Below are positions 50,876 through 58,683 of a stretch of DNA of 64,000 nt, one piece after another. This DNA comes from Mycolicibacterium rhodesiae (lineage in GTDB: Bacteria > Actinomycetota > Actinomycetes > Mycobacteriales > Mycobacteriaceae), in the NCBI RefSeq assembly GCF_002086695.1, contig NZ_MVIH01000005.1, positions 186,001 through 250,000 on the forward strand, read 5' to 3'. Under the pieces are notes generated by a model. The model was not told the DNA's origin. It ran no database searches and was given only the letters and a program-made list of their open reading frames with translations. Position 1 is the first letter of the stretch; each line of letters opens with the position of its first letter. Made by a program: the position numbers and the translations under genes.

Positions 50876-51790
50876 TCAGGACTTTTCGTCGCGGTCCCAC
50901 AGATCGAGCATGGTGCGCAGGATGTCTTCGGCCCGTCCCAGGCCGGCCAGGTGGCTCTCGCCGGAGAGTGTGTAGAGCTCGGCGTCGGGCAGCTTGGACA
51001 CCACATGCTGCCCGTGGGCGAACGGCACGATGTGGTCGCGGTCGCCGTGCCACCACCGGATCGGCACCTTGACCTCGTCGAGCCGGAAGCCCCAGTCGCG
51101 GGCGAACACCACGATGTCGGCAAGCGGTGCCGCCAGCTGCTTGCGGCTGCCGTTGAGTAGGTCGTCGAGGAACATCGCCTTGAATTCCGGGCGGACGAGC
51201 ATCTTGCGGTCACCCTCGGGGGAGATGCCGGCGTAGATGTACAGGGCCGGCTCGGCGACCGGGCGGATCAACCGGATCAAGCTGACGGCGGCCAGGCGCA
51301 GCGGAGCCCCCGCGACCTCGATGATCGGAGCGGCGAACGTGCCGACTTTCATCAATCCGCCGGCAATCGCCTCCGGCCCGACGGTCGGGGCCACCCCGCC
51401 GAGCACACCGGCGGCCACGATGCGGTCCGGCATCGCCGTCGCGCAGCCCAGCGTGTACGGGCCGCCACCGGACAGGCCGACGACGGCCATCTTGTCGACA
51501 CCGAGGGTGTCGGCGATGATCGCCAGGTCTTTCGAGAAGGCCAACACGTTCTCGTACTGGTACGGCGTGGAGGAGCCGATCCCCGGCCGGTCGACACCGA
51601 TCAGGCGAATATCGTTCTGCTCGGCGAACACCCGCGCTTCCACCGGGATCTGGCGACGAGCTCCCGGGGTGCCGTGCAGCCAGAACACGGCGCGGCCCTG
51701 GGCGCAGCCGAACTCAGCAAAACCGATCTGGCGGTCCTCGGAGACGGCGATATTGCCTTCCAGTTTGGGACGCGCGATAGCGACAACCAT
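50876..51790 (-). CDS. Alpha/beta hydrolase
   Basis: 304 residues from ATG 51790 (MVVAIARPKLEGN; GTG 51796 is possible). Fold features: oxyanion HG loop VFWLHGTPGARRQ, the nucleophile elbow VVGLSGGGPYTLG, the acid in WWHGDRDHIVPF and the histidine in LSGESHLAGLG. A cap of several helices lies between strands 6 and 7. Substrate unknown; the size and cap fit esterases or epoxide-hydrolase-like enzymes. Confidence 0.87.
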   Translation of the reverse strand: MVVAIARPKLEGNIAVSEDRQIGFAEFGCAQGRAVFWLHGTPGARRQIPVEARVFAEQNDIRLIGVDRPGIGSSTPYQYENVLAFSKDLAIIADTLGVDKMAVVGLSGGGPYTLGCATAMPDRIVAAGVLGGVAPTVGPEAIAGGLMKVGTFAAPIIEVAGAPLRLAAVSLIRLIRPVAEPALYIYAGISPEGDRKMLVRPEFKAMFLDDLLNGSRKQLAAPLADIVVFARDWGFRLDEVKVPIRWWHGDRDHIVPFAHGQHVVSKLPDAELYTLSGESHLAGLGRAEDILRTMLDLWDRDEKS

Positions 51791-51864
51791 GGGCACAGTG
51801 TCTCACGCGGGACCGCGGCCGCCGCACCGATCGGCGCAACAGCGAGCTCCCGCAGCAAAGACTC

Positions 51865-53334
51865 TCAGATTGCGGGCGTGCCCAGCCAGGCAGCCGGACG
51901 CCGCTGCGCCCACGGGATCGCCTGTTCGAGCTGCGCGGCGAGCTGCAGCAGCACGGTTTCTTCGGGAGCCATCAGCTGAACACCCACGGGCAGTCCGTCC
52001 CCGGTGGTCGCCAGCGGTAGCGAAATCGCGGCCCACCCGGTCACGTTGGCCATGGTGGTCCACCCGGTGTGGGCGAACTCGACGTCGAAGAACGCGCGGG
52101 TGGTGCCGCGCGGCTGATCCAGGATGCCGTAGTGCGGCGGCGGCGCCAGCAACGTCGGAACCAGCAACACGTCATGGTCGCCCATCCCCGCGACGAATCG
52201 GCGGGTCTGAGCGTGGATGGCCTCGATCGCGTCGGCGTAGTCGACGCCTGCGGTGGTGAACCCTTCGCGCATCATCACCCAGCTGCTCGGCTCGAACTCG
52301 TCCTCACGGGGATCGCGGCCCAGATGGGTCTTCGCGAAGTTGTACAGCTGCACATTGCTGACGTTGTGCAGCACGGCGATCGCGTCGGCGACGACGTCGG
52401 GGTCGAACGACGGCGCCCCCGGTTCGATGTGATGGCCGACCGATTCCAGTGCGCGCCCGGCAGATTCGACGGCGGCCGCGATGCGCGGGTCGGTCGGCGG
52501 CGCCGGGAAAGGGGAGTGCGTGGCGATCAGGATGCGCTGGCGCGGCGGCGCCTCACCGATGGCGCGCAGAAAAGCTTTGGCGGGCGGCGCAGCGTTGTAC
52601 GGATCGCCGGGCGCGCCACCGGTGACCGCGTCGAGGAGAGCGGCGCTGTCGCGCACCGTGCGCGTCAGTGCGTGCTCGACGGCCAGTCCTTCCAGTAGCT
52701 GCCCGGACGGGGCGAACGAGGTGCGGGCACGTCGCGGCTTCAATCCGACCAGACCGCAGCATGACGCAGGCACCCGGATCGAACCCGTGCCGTCCCCGCC
52801 CGAGGCCGCAGGCACGACACCGGCGGCCACCGCCGAGGCCGACCCGCCACTGGAACCACCGGGGGTGATGTCCGGCGACCACGGATTGGCGGTACGGCCG
52901 AACAGCGACGGCTCGGTGGTGCAGTGATTGCCCCACTCCGGGGTGTTGGTCTTGCCGAACACCACCAGGCCGGCGGCCAGATAGCGCTGCACGATCCACG
53001 CGGTCTCCGGCGCGATGTGGTCGCGCAACGCCCGCGAACCCATCGCCTCGCGGGCACCGGCCAGCGAGGCGCCAAGATCCTTGAGCAGGAAGGGAACTCC
53101 GGCCACCGGGCCGGCGGTCCCGCCGCGCAGTGCGCCGCTCTCGTCGAGGGCGACGGCCTGCTCGCGTCCGCGATCGAGAAGGTCGGTGATGACGGCATTG
53201 AGCCCGCGGGTGGCGTCGAGCCGCAGGATCGCGGCGTCGAGCAACTCGGCGGCGGACACGTCTCCGGAGGCGGCCAGCGCGGCCTGCCCGATGGCATCGA
53301 GGTCGGCGAGTTCAGCGGCGAATGTGGAATCCAT
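51865..53334 (-). CDS. Amidase signature family enzyme
   Basis: 489 residues from ATG 53334 (MDSTFAAELADLD). The amidase signature catalytic triad is in place: the lysine in GVPFLLKDLG, the cis-serine in TPGGSSGGSASAVAAG, and the nucleophile serine in GSIRVPASCCG. The C-terminal region has the usual LPVGVQLMAPEETVLLQLA. Several amiA-D paralogues exist in mycobacteria and hydrolyse amides or nitrile-derived amides; the substrate is unknown. Confidence 0.9.
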   Translation of the reverse strand: MDSTFAAELADLDAIGQAALAASGDVSAAELLDAAILRLDATRGLNAVITDLLDRGREQAVALDESGALRGGTAGPVAGVPFLLKDLGASLAGAREAMGSRALRDHIAPETAWIVQRYLAAGLVVFGKTNTPEWGNHCTTEPSLFGRTANPWSPDITPGGSSGGSASAVAAGVVPAASGGDGTGSIRVPASCCGLVGLKPRRARTSFAPSGQLLEGLAVEHALTRTVRDSAALLDAVTGGAPGDPYNAAPPAKAFLRAIGEAPPRQRILIATHSPFPAPPTDPRIAAAVESAGRALESVGHHIEPGAPSFDPDVVADAIAVLHNVSNVQLYNFAKTHLGRDPREDEFEPSSWVMMREGFTTAGVDYADAIEAIHAQTRRFVAGMGDHDVLLVPTLLAPPPHYGILDQPRGTTRAFFDVEFAHTGWTTMANVTGWAAISLPLATTGDGLPVGVQLMAPEETVLLQLAAQLEQAIPWAQRRPAAWLGTPAI

Positions 53335-53385
53335 TGTCACGGATCCTCGCCGCCCGGCCCGGCACCGGCAAGTTGGCGCGCGGAA

Positions 53386-53823
53386 CTACCCGTTACCGCC
53401 GGGGGTGGCCAGCTCACTCGACTGGCTCTGCTGGGCGGCGGCGTCCTTGGCGGCCTGCTCCTCTTCGGCCGCCTTTTCCGCCTGGCCCTCCGGGCTCGCC
53501 AGCGAATTGCCGGGCTTGCCCGCGGTGGCAAGCTTCGCGTTGCAGTTCAGGTAGAGAAGCACGGTGTCGGTGACGGGGGAGAAGTTGTCGCCCTTGAGCC
53601 AGTCGGCCTTCTGCGAACGCGTGACCACGCAGTCGCCCTGGTTGGTGGAGTCGCCGACGGATGTCGCGATGACGGCCTTCTGCCCGGCATCGCCGATCGC
53701 CTTGGACGCGTCGGAGTAGGACTTGCCTGCGTAGTCATCGGCCAGCGCGACGCCGGATCCGAGCGCGAGTGACATCGCACCGAGCGCGATTGCTCCGAAT
53801 CCGAGCCGAATAAGCTTGGTCAT
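53386..53823 (-). CDS. Secreted PASTA-like small protein
   Basis: 145 residues from ATG 53823, with AGGAACA-type spacing upstream. The signal peptide ends at GVALA-DD. The first mature segment, YAGKSYSDASKAIGDAGQ, followed by a strand pair with GDCVVTRSQ and a cysteine in LNCNAKL, looks like one PASTA domain. An Ala/Glu/Gln tail ends the protein. Similar mycobacterial proteins are found in culture filtrates. A longer frame to 54102 has no coding character. Confidence 0.78.
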   Translation of the reverse strand: MTKLIRLGFGAIALGAMSLALGSGVALADDYAGKSYSDASKAIGDAGQKAVIATSVGDSTNQGDCVVTRSQKADWLKGDNFSPVTDTVLLYLNCNAKLATAGKPGNSLASPEGQAEKAAEEEQAAKDAAAQQSQSSELATPGGNG

Positions 53824-54041
53824 CTGTGTTCCTCCACGGCAGATCCTCGACAAAGCAGCGTCACAGGCGCCGGGACGCGGAAACTGAGAATAAGACGACT
53901 TACTGGCAACTAACTGGGTGACAGCTGGTGGCATGCTGGCAGCTGCCCGGGGGTCGAGCGGCCCCGTCTCTTTGCCTGCCCGAGTCCGGTCTGTTACTTC
54001 GCCGATATCGTCCGGTCGGCCCGGACTAGTTGACTGGCCGC

Positions 54042-54671
54042 ATGTCTGAGACCACGACCGAGCCCGAAACGGCCGCCCTTCCCGCGGCCGACGAACAGCC
54101 ACACGAGCCGACCACCACCATCGTCATCCGCCACGTGCTCGAGCGTCAGATCGCCGCGGGGCAGGCGCTGAGCAGCCAACTGCTGGACGCTGCAACAGAT
54201 GTCACCACGGCGATCGCGCATGCCCCCGCTGCATTCGCGGGCGCCATTCAAGACGGCGAGACCATCGCCGCGGCCTGGGAACGCACCGGCAGCGGTGTGC
54301 AGGATGTCGTCGACGACGCTCGCGGCCGGTTGCGAGCCGCGGTGGTCAGCTATGTCGGTCATCAGGCCACCTTGCCGGTGGCTGTCCTCGGCTACGCCGG
54401 TGAGGTCGCCGGTTCGGTGGCTTCCGCGCAGGGCACTGTCGCAGGTTCGGCCCTCGACGGCGCCTTTGCCGTCGCGGCCGCCGCAACCCAGGGTGACGAC
54501 GTGCGGGCGGCACTCGGCCGCAACATCGAGGAACTGCGGGCCACCGCGATCGCCGCCCGGGGCGACGTCAACGAGTCCGTCAAGCGGGCCGGCCGCGAGG
54601 TCCGCGAGGCCGTCGGCGGCGACGTCGAACCGTTGGTCGCGGCGATCACCGGTGCCGGCGAGGATTCTTGA
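54042..54671 (+). CDS. Ala-rich helical hypothetical protein
   Basis: 209 residues from ATG 54042 (MSETTTEPETAALPAADE). After an acidic, disordered start, long alanine-rich helices follow (TTAIAHAPAAFAGAIQDGE, VVDDARGRLRAAVVSYVG, LRATAIAARGDVNESVKR), an amphipathic repetitive pattern similar to apolipoprotein-like or heparin-binding mycobacterial proteins. No signal or transmembrane helix is clear. It is divergent from the PASTA-like gene across a 218-base gap. Function unknown. Confidence 0.7.
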   Translation: MSETTTEPETAALPAADEQPHEPTTTIVIRHVLERQIAAGQALSSQLLDAATDVTTAIAHAPAAFAGAIQDGETIAAAWERTGSGVQDVVDDARGRLRAAVVSYVGHQATLPVAVLGYAGEVAGSVASAQGTVAGSALDGAFAVAAAATQGDDVRAALGRNIEELRATAIAARGDVNESVKRAGREVREAVGGDVEPLVAAITGAGEDS

Positions 54672-54874
54672 CAGACAACGAACTTCAGGTGACAAGCGGC
54701 ACACTCAGGCGTGTGTCGCGGCGGCCGGTGCCGGTCGGCTGGCACAGTGGTGGTGTGGCACAAACACGGCGGACACGATCGGGCACCTGGCGGCATCCTT
54801 TGTCGCTGGGGTTCGAAGCGCACCGCGGCCTGCTGTTGCTGCGTCTGCGCTGGCACGAGCGGCGGGCGCCCACC

Positions 54875-55708
54875 TCACATACCGGTGTTGGTGACCCGTC
54901 GTCGGTATGACGACGGGGTCTCCCCGCAGAACTGACTGAACGCCCGGGTGAACGACCCGACGCTGTCGAAGCCCACCGCGGTGGCGGTCTGCTGCACGCC
55001 CTGGGCGGGGGCCGCCAACAGGGCCATCGCCCGCAGCATCCTGGCGTGTAAAAGGTAAGTGCGCCATGGCATCTCGGCTTCGCGTTGGAATTGCCTGCGC
55101 AGCGTCCGCTCCGACACCGCCACGGCCCGGCACACCTCGGCGAGCGTCACCGACTGCAGGTGTTCCTTGGTATAGGCCATCGCGGCGGCGACCACCGGAT
55201 CGTCGGAGCTCGGAAGGCTCAGCGGCGCTTCGTGATCCAGCGCCTCGGCGACCAGATTGGCCAGCGTGCGAAAAAACCCGTCGGACGCATCGTCGCCGGC
55301 TTCCCGGTAGATGGGCCAGCGCAGGGCGTAGAGCATCATTTCCCGGATCAGCGGGGAGACCGCCAAGATCCGGGCGCGGTCGCCGGCGCCCGGAATGAGT
55401 TCCGGGTCGAACATCACCGCCAGAGTCTTGACGGCGGGGTTCATGGTGGCCTGATGCTCCAGTCCGGCCGGAATCCAGGCAGCCTGCTGCGGCGGCAGCA
55501 GATAGTGCGCCGACGCGGTCTCGACTTCGACCACCCCGCCGATCGCGTATTCGATCTGATGCACGTCGTGGAAATGCCAGCCGGTGACCAGCAGGTCGCC
55601 TTCGTACAGATAGCTGCCGGCCAGGACCCGTCCGCCGCGGCGCAGCTCGACCTGGCCGATGTTGGCCGGTTGAGCCAAGTGTCTGGCCGAATGTGCGGAG
55701 ACGGTCAC
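54875..55708 (-). CDS. AraC family transcriptional regulator
   Basis: 277 residues from GTG 55708 (MTVSAHSARHLAQP). The N-terminal cupin domain has WHFHDVHQIEYAIGG and LPPQQAAWIPAGLEHQ; the C-terminal double helix-turn-helix has LAEVCRAVAVSERTLRRQF and GFDSVGSFTRAFSQFCGETPS. Such RmlC-type AraC regulators often respond to small aromatic or efflux substrates. It is divergent from the amidohydrolase gene with a 25-base gap, so the promoters overlap and it may control that gene. Confidence 0.88.
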   Translation of the reverse strand: MTVSAHSARHLAQPANIGQVELRRGGRVLAGSYLYEGDLLVTGWHFHDVHQIEYAIGGVVEVETASAHYLLPPQQAAWIPAGLEHQATMNPAVKTLAVMFDPELIPGAGDRARILAVSPLIREMMLYALRWPIYREAGDDASDGFFRTLANLVAEALDHEAPLSLPSSDDPVVAAAMAYTKEHLQSVTLAEVCRAVAVSERTLRRQFQREAEMPWRTYLLHARMLRAMALLAAPAQGVQQTATAVGFDSVGSFTRAFSQFCGETPSSYRRRVTNTGM

Positions 55709-55733
55709 GATTATCGAGGGTACAACTGAGCCC

Positions 55734-56996
55734 ATGAATGTCGACGACCTGATTCTGGTGAGCATTGACGACCACGTCGTGGAGCCTCCCGACATGTTCC
55801 TCAACCACGTCCCGGCGAAGTACAAGCCCGAGGCCCCGATCGTCGTCACTGACGCTCACGGTGTGGATCAGTGGATGTACCAGGGCCGCCCTCAGGGGGT
55901 CAGCGGCCTGAACGCCGTCGTGTCGTGGCCGGCCGAGGAGTGGGGGCGCGACCCGGCGGGCTTCGCCGAGATGCGTCCCGGCGTCTACGACGTTCACGAG
56001 CGGGTACGCGACATGAACCGCAACGGCATCCTCGCCTCGATGTGCTTTCCGACCTTCACCGGCTTCTCCGCGCGGCACCTCAACATGACCCGCGAAGACG
56101 TCACGCTGGTGATGGTGTCGGCCTACAACGACTGGCACATCGACGAGTGGGCCGGCTCGTACCCGGACCGCTTCATCCCGATCGCGATCCTGCCGACCTG
56201 GACGCCGGAGGGGATGCGCAACGAGATCCGCCGGGTGGCGGCCAAGGGCTGCCGGGCCGTCACCATGCCCGAGCTGCCGCACCTGGAGGGTCTGCCCAGT
56301 TACCACGACGAGGACTACTGGGGCCCGGTGTTCCGGACGCTCTCCGAGGAGAACGTGGTGATGTGCCTGCACATCGGCACCGGCTTCGGGGCGATCAGCA
56401 TGGCCCCCAACGCACCGATCGACAACATGATCATCCTGGCCACCCAGGTGTCGGCGATGTGCGCTCAGGATCTGTTGTGGGGACCGGCGATGCGCAACTA
56501 CCCGGACCTGAAGTTCGCGTTCTCCGAGGGCGGCATCGGGTGGATCCCGTTCTACCTGGACCGCAGCGACCGGCACTACACCAACCAGAAATGGCTTCGT
56601 CGCGACTTCGGCTCGCAACTGCCCAGCGAGGTGTTCCGGGACCACTCGCTGGCCTGCTACGTCACCGACAAGACGTCGCTGAAACTGCGGCACGACATCG
56701 GCATCGACATCATCGCCTGGGAGTGCGACTACCCGCATTCGGATTGCTTCTGGCCGGATGCACCCGAGCAGGTGCTGGCCGAGTTGAACGCGGCGGGCGC
56801 GTCGGACTCCGACATCAACAAGATCACCTGGGAGAACTCCTGCCGGTTCTTCAGCTGGGATCCGTTCGCCCGCACCACCAAAGACCAGGCGACGGTGAAG
56901 AGCCTGCGGGCCAAGGGCGCTGACGTCGACGTGTCCATTCGGTCGCGGGCGGAGTGGGCGGCCCGCTTCGCCGAGAAGCAGCTCGCGCAGACGTAG
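55734..56996 (+). CDS. Amidohydrolase family 2 protein
   Basis: 420 residues. The metal site begins ILVSIDDHVVEPPDMF (the DxH of ACMSD-type enzymes as DDHVVEP), with MCLHIGTGFG for the next histidine, a late SEGGIGWIPFYLDR, and WECDYPHSDC holding the aspartate. This subgroup (over 400 residues) is expanded in mycobacteria and Rhodococcus, often near steroid or xenobiotic genes, and acts on C-C or C-N bonds of cyclic carboxylates. It faces the AraC regulator across 25 bases. The palindromic repeat starts five bases after its stop. Confidence 0.87.
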   Translation: MNVDDLILVSIDDHVVEPPDMFLNHVPAKYKPEAPIVVTDAHGVDQWMYQGRPQGVSGLNAVVSWPAEEWGRDPAGFAEMRPGVYDVHERVRDMNRNGILASMCFPTFTGFSARHLNMTREDVTLVMVSAYNDWHIDEWAGSYPDRFIPIAILPTWTPEGMRNEIRRVAAKGCRAVTMPELPHLEGLPSYHDEDYWGPVFRTLSEENVVMCLHIGTGFGAISMAPNAPIDNMIILATQVSAMCAQDLLWGPAMRNYPDLKFAFSEGGIGWIPFYLDRSDRHYTNQKWLRRDFGSQLPSEVFRDHSLACYVTDKTSLKLRHDIGIDIIAWECDYPHSDCFWPDAPEQVLAELNAAGASDSDINKITWENSCRFFSWDPFARTTKDQATVKSLRAKGADVDVSIRSRAEWAARFAEKQLAQT

Positions 56997-57000
56997 GTCA

Positions 57001-57069
57001 CGTCATCGAGATCGACGGTGGCGCGCGAAAGTGCGAGTAACCCTCACGCCACCGTCGATCTCGGTGACG
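57001..57069. repeat. Palindromic repeat copy A
   Basis: Arms at 57007-57023 (CGAGATCGACGGTGGCG) and 57047-57063 are perfect 17-base inverted copies around a 23-base centre. With one T-G wobble the stem extends to 57001-57023 and 57047-57069. The block 57004-57065 is repeated at 57933-57994 with two differences. It overlaps the last codons and stop (57044-57046) of the DUF559 gene. Confidence 0.92.
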
Positions 57070-57901
57070 TTCGACGCCGGATTGCCTCGCGCACCTGCCG
57101 GATGATGTCGTCGGGGCGGTCCTCTGCGATCACCCGAATGACGATCCAACCCAGCTGTTCGAGTCTGCGGATCCGGCGTTGGTCCTTGACGTATTGGGCT
57201 CGGTTCGTCCGGTGATGGTCGCCGTCGTACTCGACCGCGACTTTGATGTTGTCCCAACCCATGTCGAGCACAGCCAGTATCCGCCAACCATCCATGACGG
57301 GTATCTGGGTGGTCGGCGCCGGAAAACCCGCATCGATCAACAGTATTCGTAGCCAGGTTTCCTTCGGGGACGCTGCTCCGCCGTCGACGCGCGGAAGAAT
57401 CGCTTTGAGCTGCCGCAGGCCCCGTGCTCCCGGGCGTTCGTGCGCCAGCTGCATCACGTCGTCGATAGAGAAGAAGGTTGCCCACTTCAGCGCGTCGAGG
57501 CGAGTAATCGCCGTCTCGGCGGGCAGGTGACGGCCAAGGTCGAATGCGGTGCGCACCGGGGTGGTCACCGGCAGACCTGCGACCGTGGTGACCTCGCGGG
57601 TTGCGAGGTTTTCGTTTCGGACGATCAACCCTTTGTGCGGGCGGGCGTTGCGGCCGATCAATTCGATCGGCTCGCCGGCGTCCACCCACTGCGAGCCGTG
57701 CAACGCGGCCGCCGCCAAGCCCGAGACCACAGCCCGCCGCCTGGACCACAACCACGCCGCCCAGGTCCGATCGCGCAATGACGGGTCGACGGATGCGGCG
57801 ACGTAAACGTCGCGATAGATGGGCCGATACCAGCGGCGCAACTCGTGCTCGGTCAGCTGCCCGGCGGCGAGTGCTTCACTGCCAATGAACACGCGATTCA
57901 T
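57044..57901 (-). CDS. DUF559 (Vsr-like) nuclease with AbiEi-like N-terminus
   Basis: 285 residues. The C-terminal 100 residues are a DUF559/Vsr-type PD-(D/E)xK nuclease: ILAVLDMGWDNIKVAVEYDG with the catalytic acidic residues, then DHHRTNRAQYVKDQRRIRRL and GWIVIRVIAED. The N-terminal part (LTEHELRRWYRPIYRDVYVA, AALHGSQWVD) resembles the winged-helix start of AbiEi-type antitoxins, so a DNA-binding role is likely. Many mycobacteria carry several such genes of unknown function. It is bracketed by two copies of a palindromic repeat; copy A encodes its last residues and copy B lies 32 bases upstream of its start. Confidence 0.87.
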   Translation of the reverse strand: MNRVFIGSEALAAGQLTEHELRRWYRPIYRDVYVAASVDPSLRDRTWAAWLWSRRRAVVSGLAAAALHGSQWVDAGEPIELIGRNARPHKGLIVRNENLATREVTTVAGLPVTTPVRTAFDLGRHLPAETAITRLDALKWATFFSIDDVMQLAHERPGARGLRQLKAILPRVDGGAASPKETWLRILLIDAGFPAPTTQIPVMDGWRILAVLDMGWDNIKVAVEYDGDHHRTNRAQYVKDQRRIRRLEQLGWIVIRVIAEDRPDDIIRQVREAIRRRTSPRSTVA

Positions 57902-57932
57902 CCCCGCATGCTGGCGTATGCCACTGACAATT

Positions 57933-57994
57933 CATCGAGATCGACGCCGGCGCGCGAAAGTGCGAGTAACCCTCACGCCACCGTCGATCTCGGC
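57933..57994. repeat. Palindromic repeat copy B
   Basis: Direct copy of 57004-57065 with two differences over 62 bases: GGTGG in the left arm of A is GCCGG here. The loop and right arm are identical to A. As a result the stem of B has two mismatches. It lies in the promoter region of the DUF559 gene and about 90 bases upstream of the LpqH-like gene. Confidence 0.9.
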
Positions 57995-58085
57995 GCGAGA
58001 AGTTTGGGATCGGTAGCCGCGAGCCGCAGCTGTACTTCTCTCGTGACGGTGCCACCGAGGCGCCGCGCGAACGAAGGGAACACAG

Positions 58086-58583
58086 GTGAAGCGAATTCTC
58101 GCGGTCGGTGTCGGCGTGCTCGGCTGCAGCATGCTGCTGATGGCTTGCTCCGACAACAACAGCAGCAGCAAGGGCTCCAGCTCGGCGACGGGTGCCGCGC
58201 CTACCAGTGTCTCGGTGGCCTCCAGCGGGAAGACGTCGGTGAAGGTCGAGGGCAATGACCTCCAGGGCCTGGACCTGAACTCGGTGACGTGCGTGAAGCA
58301 GGGCGGCACGATCAACATCGCCAGCGGCGCGGTGGGTGGTCAGCAGGGACTCGGGGTGGTCATGAAAGACGGTCAGCCGCCGACCGTGCAGTCCCTCGGG
58401 ATGGTCGTCGACGGCAACGCGCTCGCGGTGAGCGACAACATGGGCATGAAGACCGGTTCTGCCGACGTGAAGGTGGACGGCAACACCTACACCATCACCG
58501 GCGAGGCGGCGGGCGCCGACATGAAGAACCCGATGGCCGGCATGATCAGCAAGAAGTTCGAAATCTCCGTCACCTGCAAGTGA
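58086..58583 (+). CDS. LpqH-like (19 kDa antigen family) lipoprotein
   Basis: 165 residues from GTG 58086 (MKRILAVGVGVLGCSMLLMACSD), with a lipobox LMACS. After a Ser/Ala linker the mature domain has the family pattern VKVEGNDLQ, VTCVKQGGTINIASG, GVVMKDGQPPTVQSLG and the end KKFEISVTCK with the second conserved cysteine. LpqH is a cell-wall lipoprotein and TLR2 ligand in M. tuberculosis; this is a paralogue or relative. A strong hairpin follows the stop. Confidence 0.88.
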   Translation: MKRILAVGVGVLGCSMLLMACSDNNSSSKGSSSATGAAPTSVSVASSGKTSVKVEGNDLQGLDLNSVTCVKQGGTINIASGAVGGQQGLGVVMKDGQPPTVQSLGMVVDGNALAVSDNMGMKTGSADVKVDGNTYTITGEAAGADMKNPMAGMISKKFEISVTCK

Positions 58584-58606
58584 CGTGACCAACCGTTCGG
58601 GCGACG

Positions 58607-58637
58607 GACGGCGGACGTGCCGAGCACGTCCGCCGTC
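58607..58637. terminator. Hairpin terminator after lipoprotein gene
   Basis: A 14-base perfect stem with arms at 58607-58620 and 58624-58637 and a 3-base loop (CGA) begins 23 bases after the stop of the LpqH-like gene and ends 46 bases before the next start. No T-run. It would insulate the TPR/CHAT operon from the lipoprotein gene. Confidence 0.75.
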
Positions 58638-58683
58638 TCGCCGTTATCTGAATGGGCGGCCGTGGCCGACTTATGATCCAGCC

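Noticed and set aside
54668..54910. 80-residue plus-strand frame after the Ala-rich gene
   Set aside because: Arg/Trp-rich without conserved look, and it overlaps the 3' end of the AraC gene.
54705..56738. Long minus-strand open frame across the AraC and amidohydrolase genes
   Set aside because: The encoded chain is Arg/Asp/His-rich with no known fold; the AraC and amidohydrolase frames both have clear domains.
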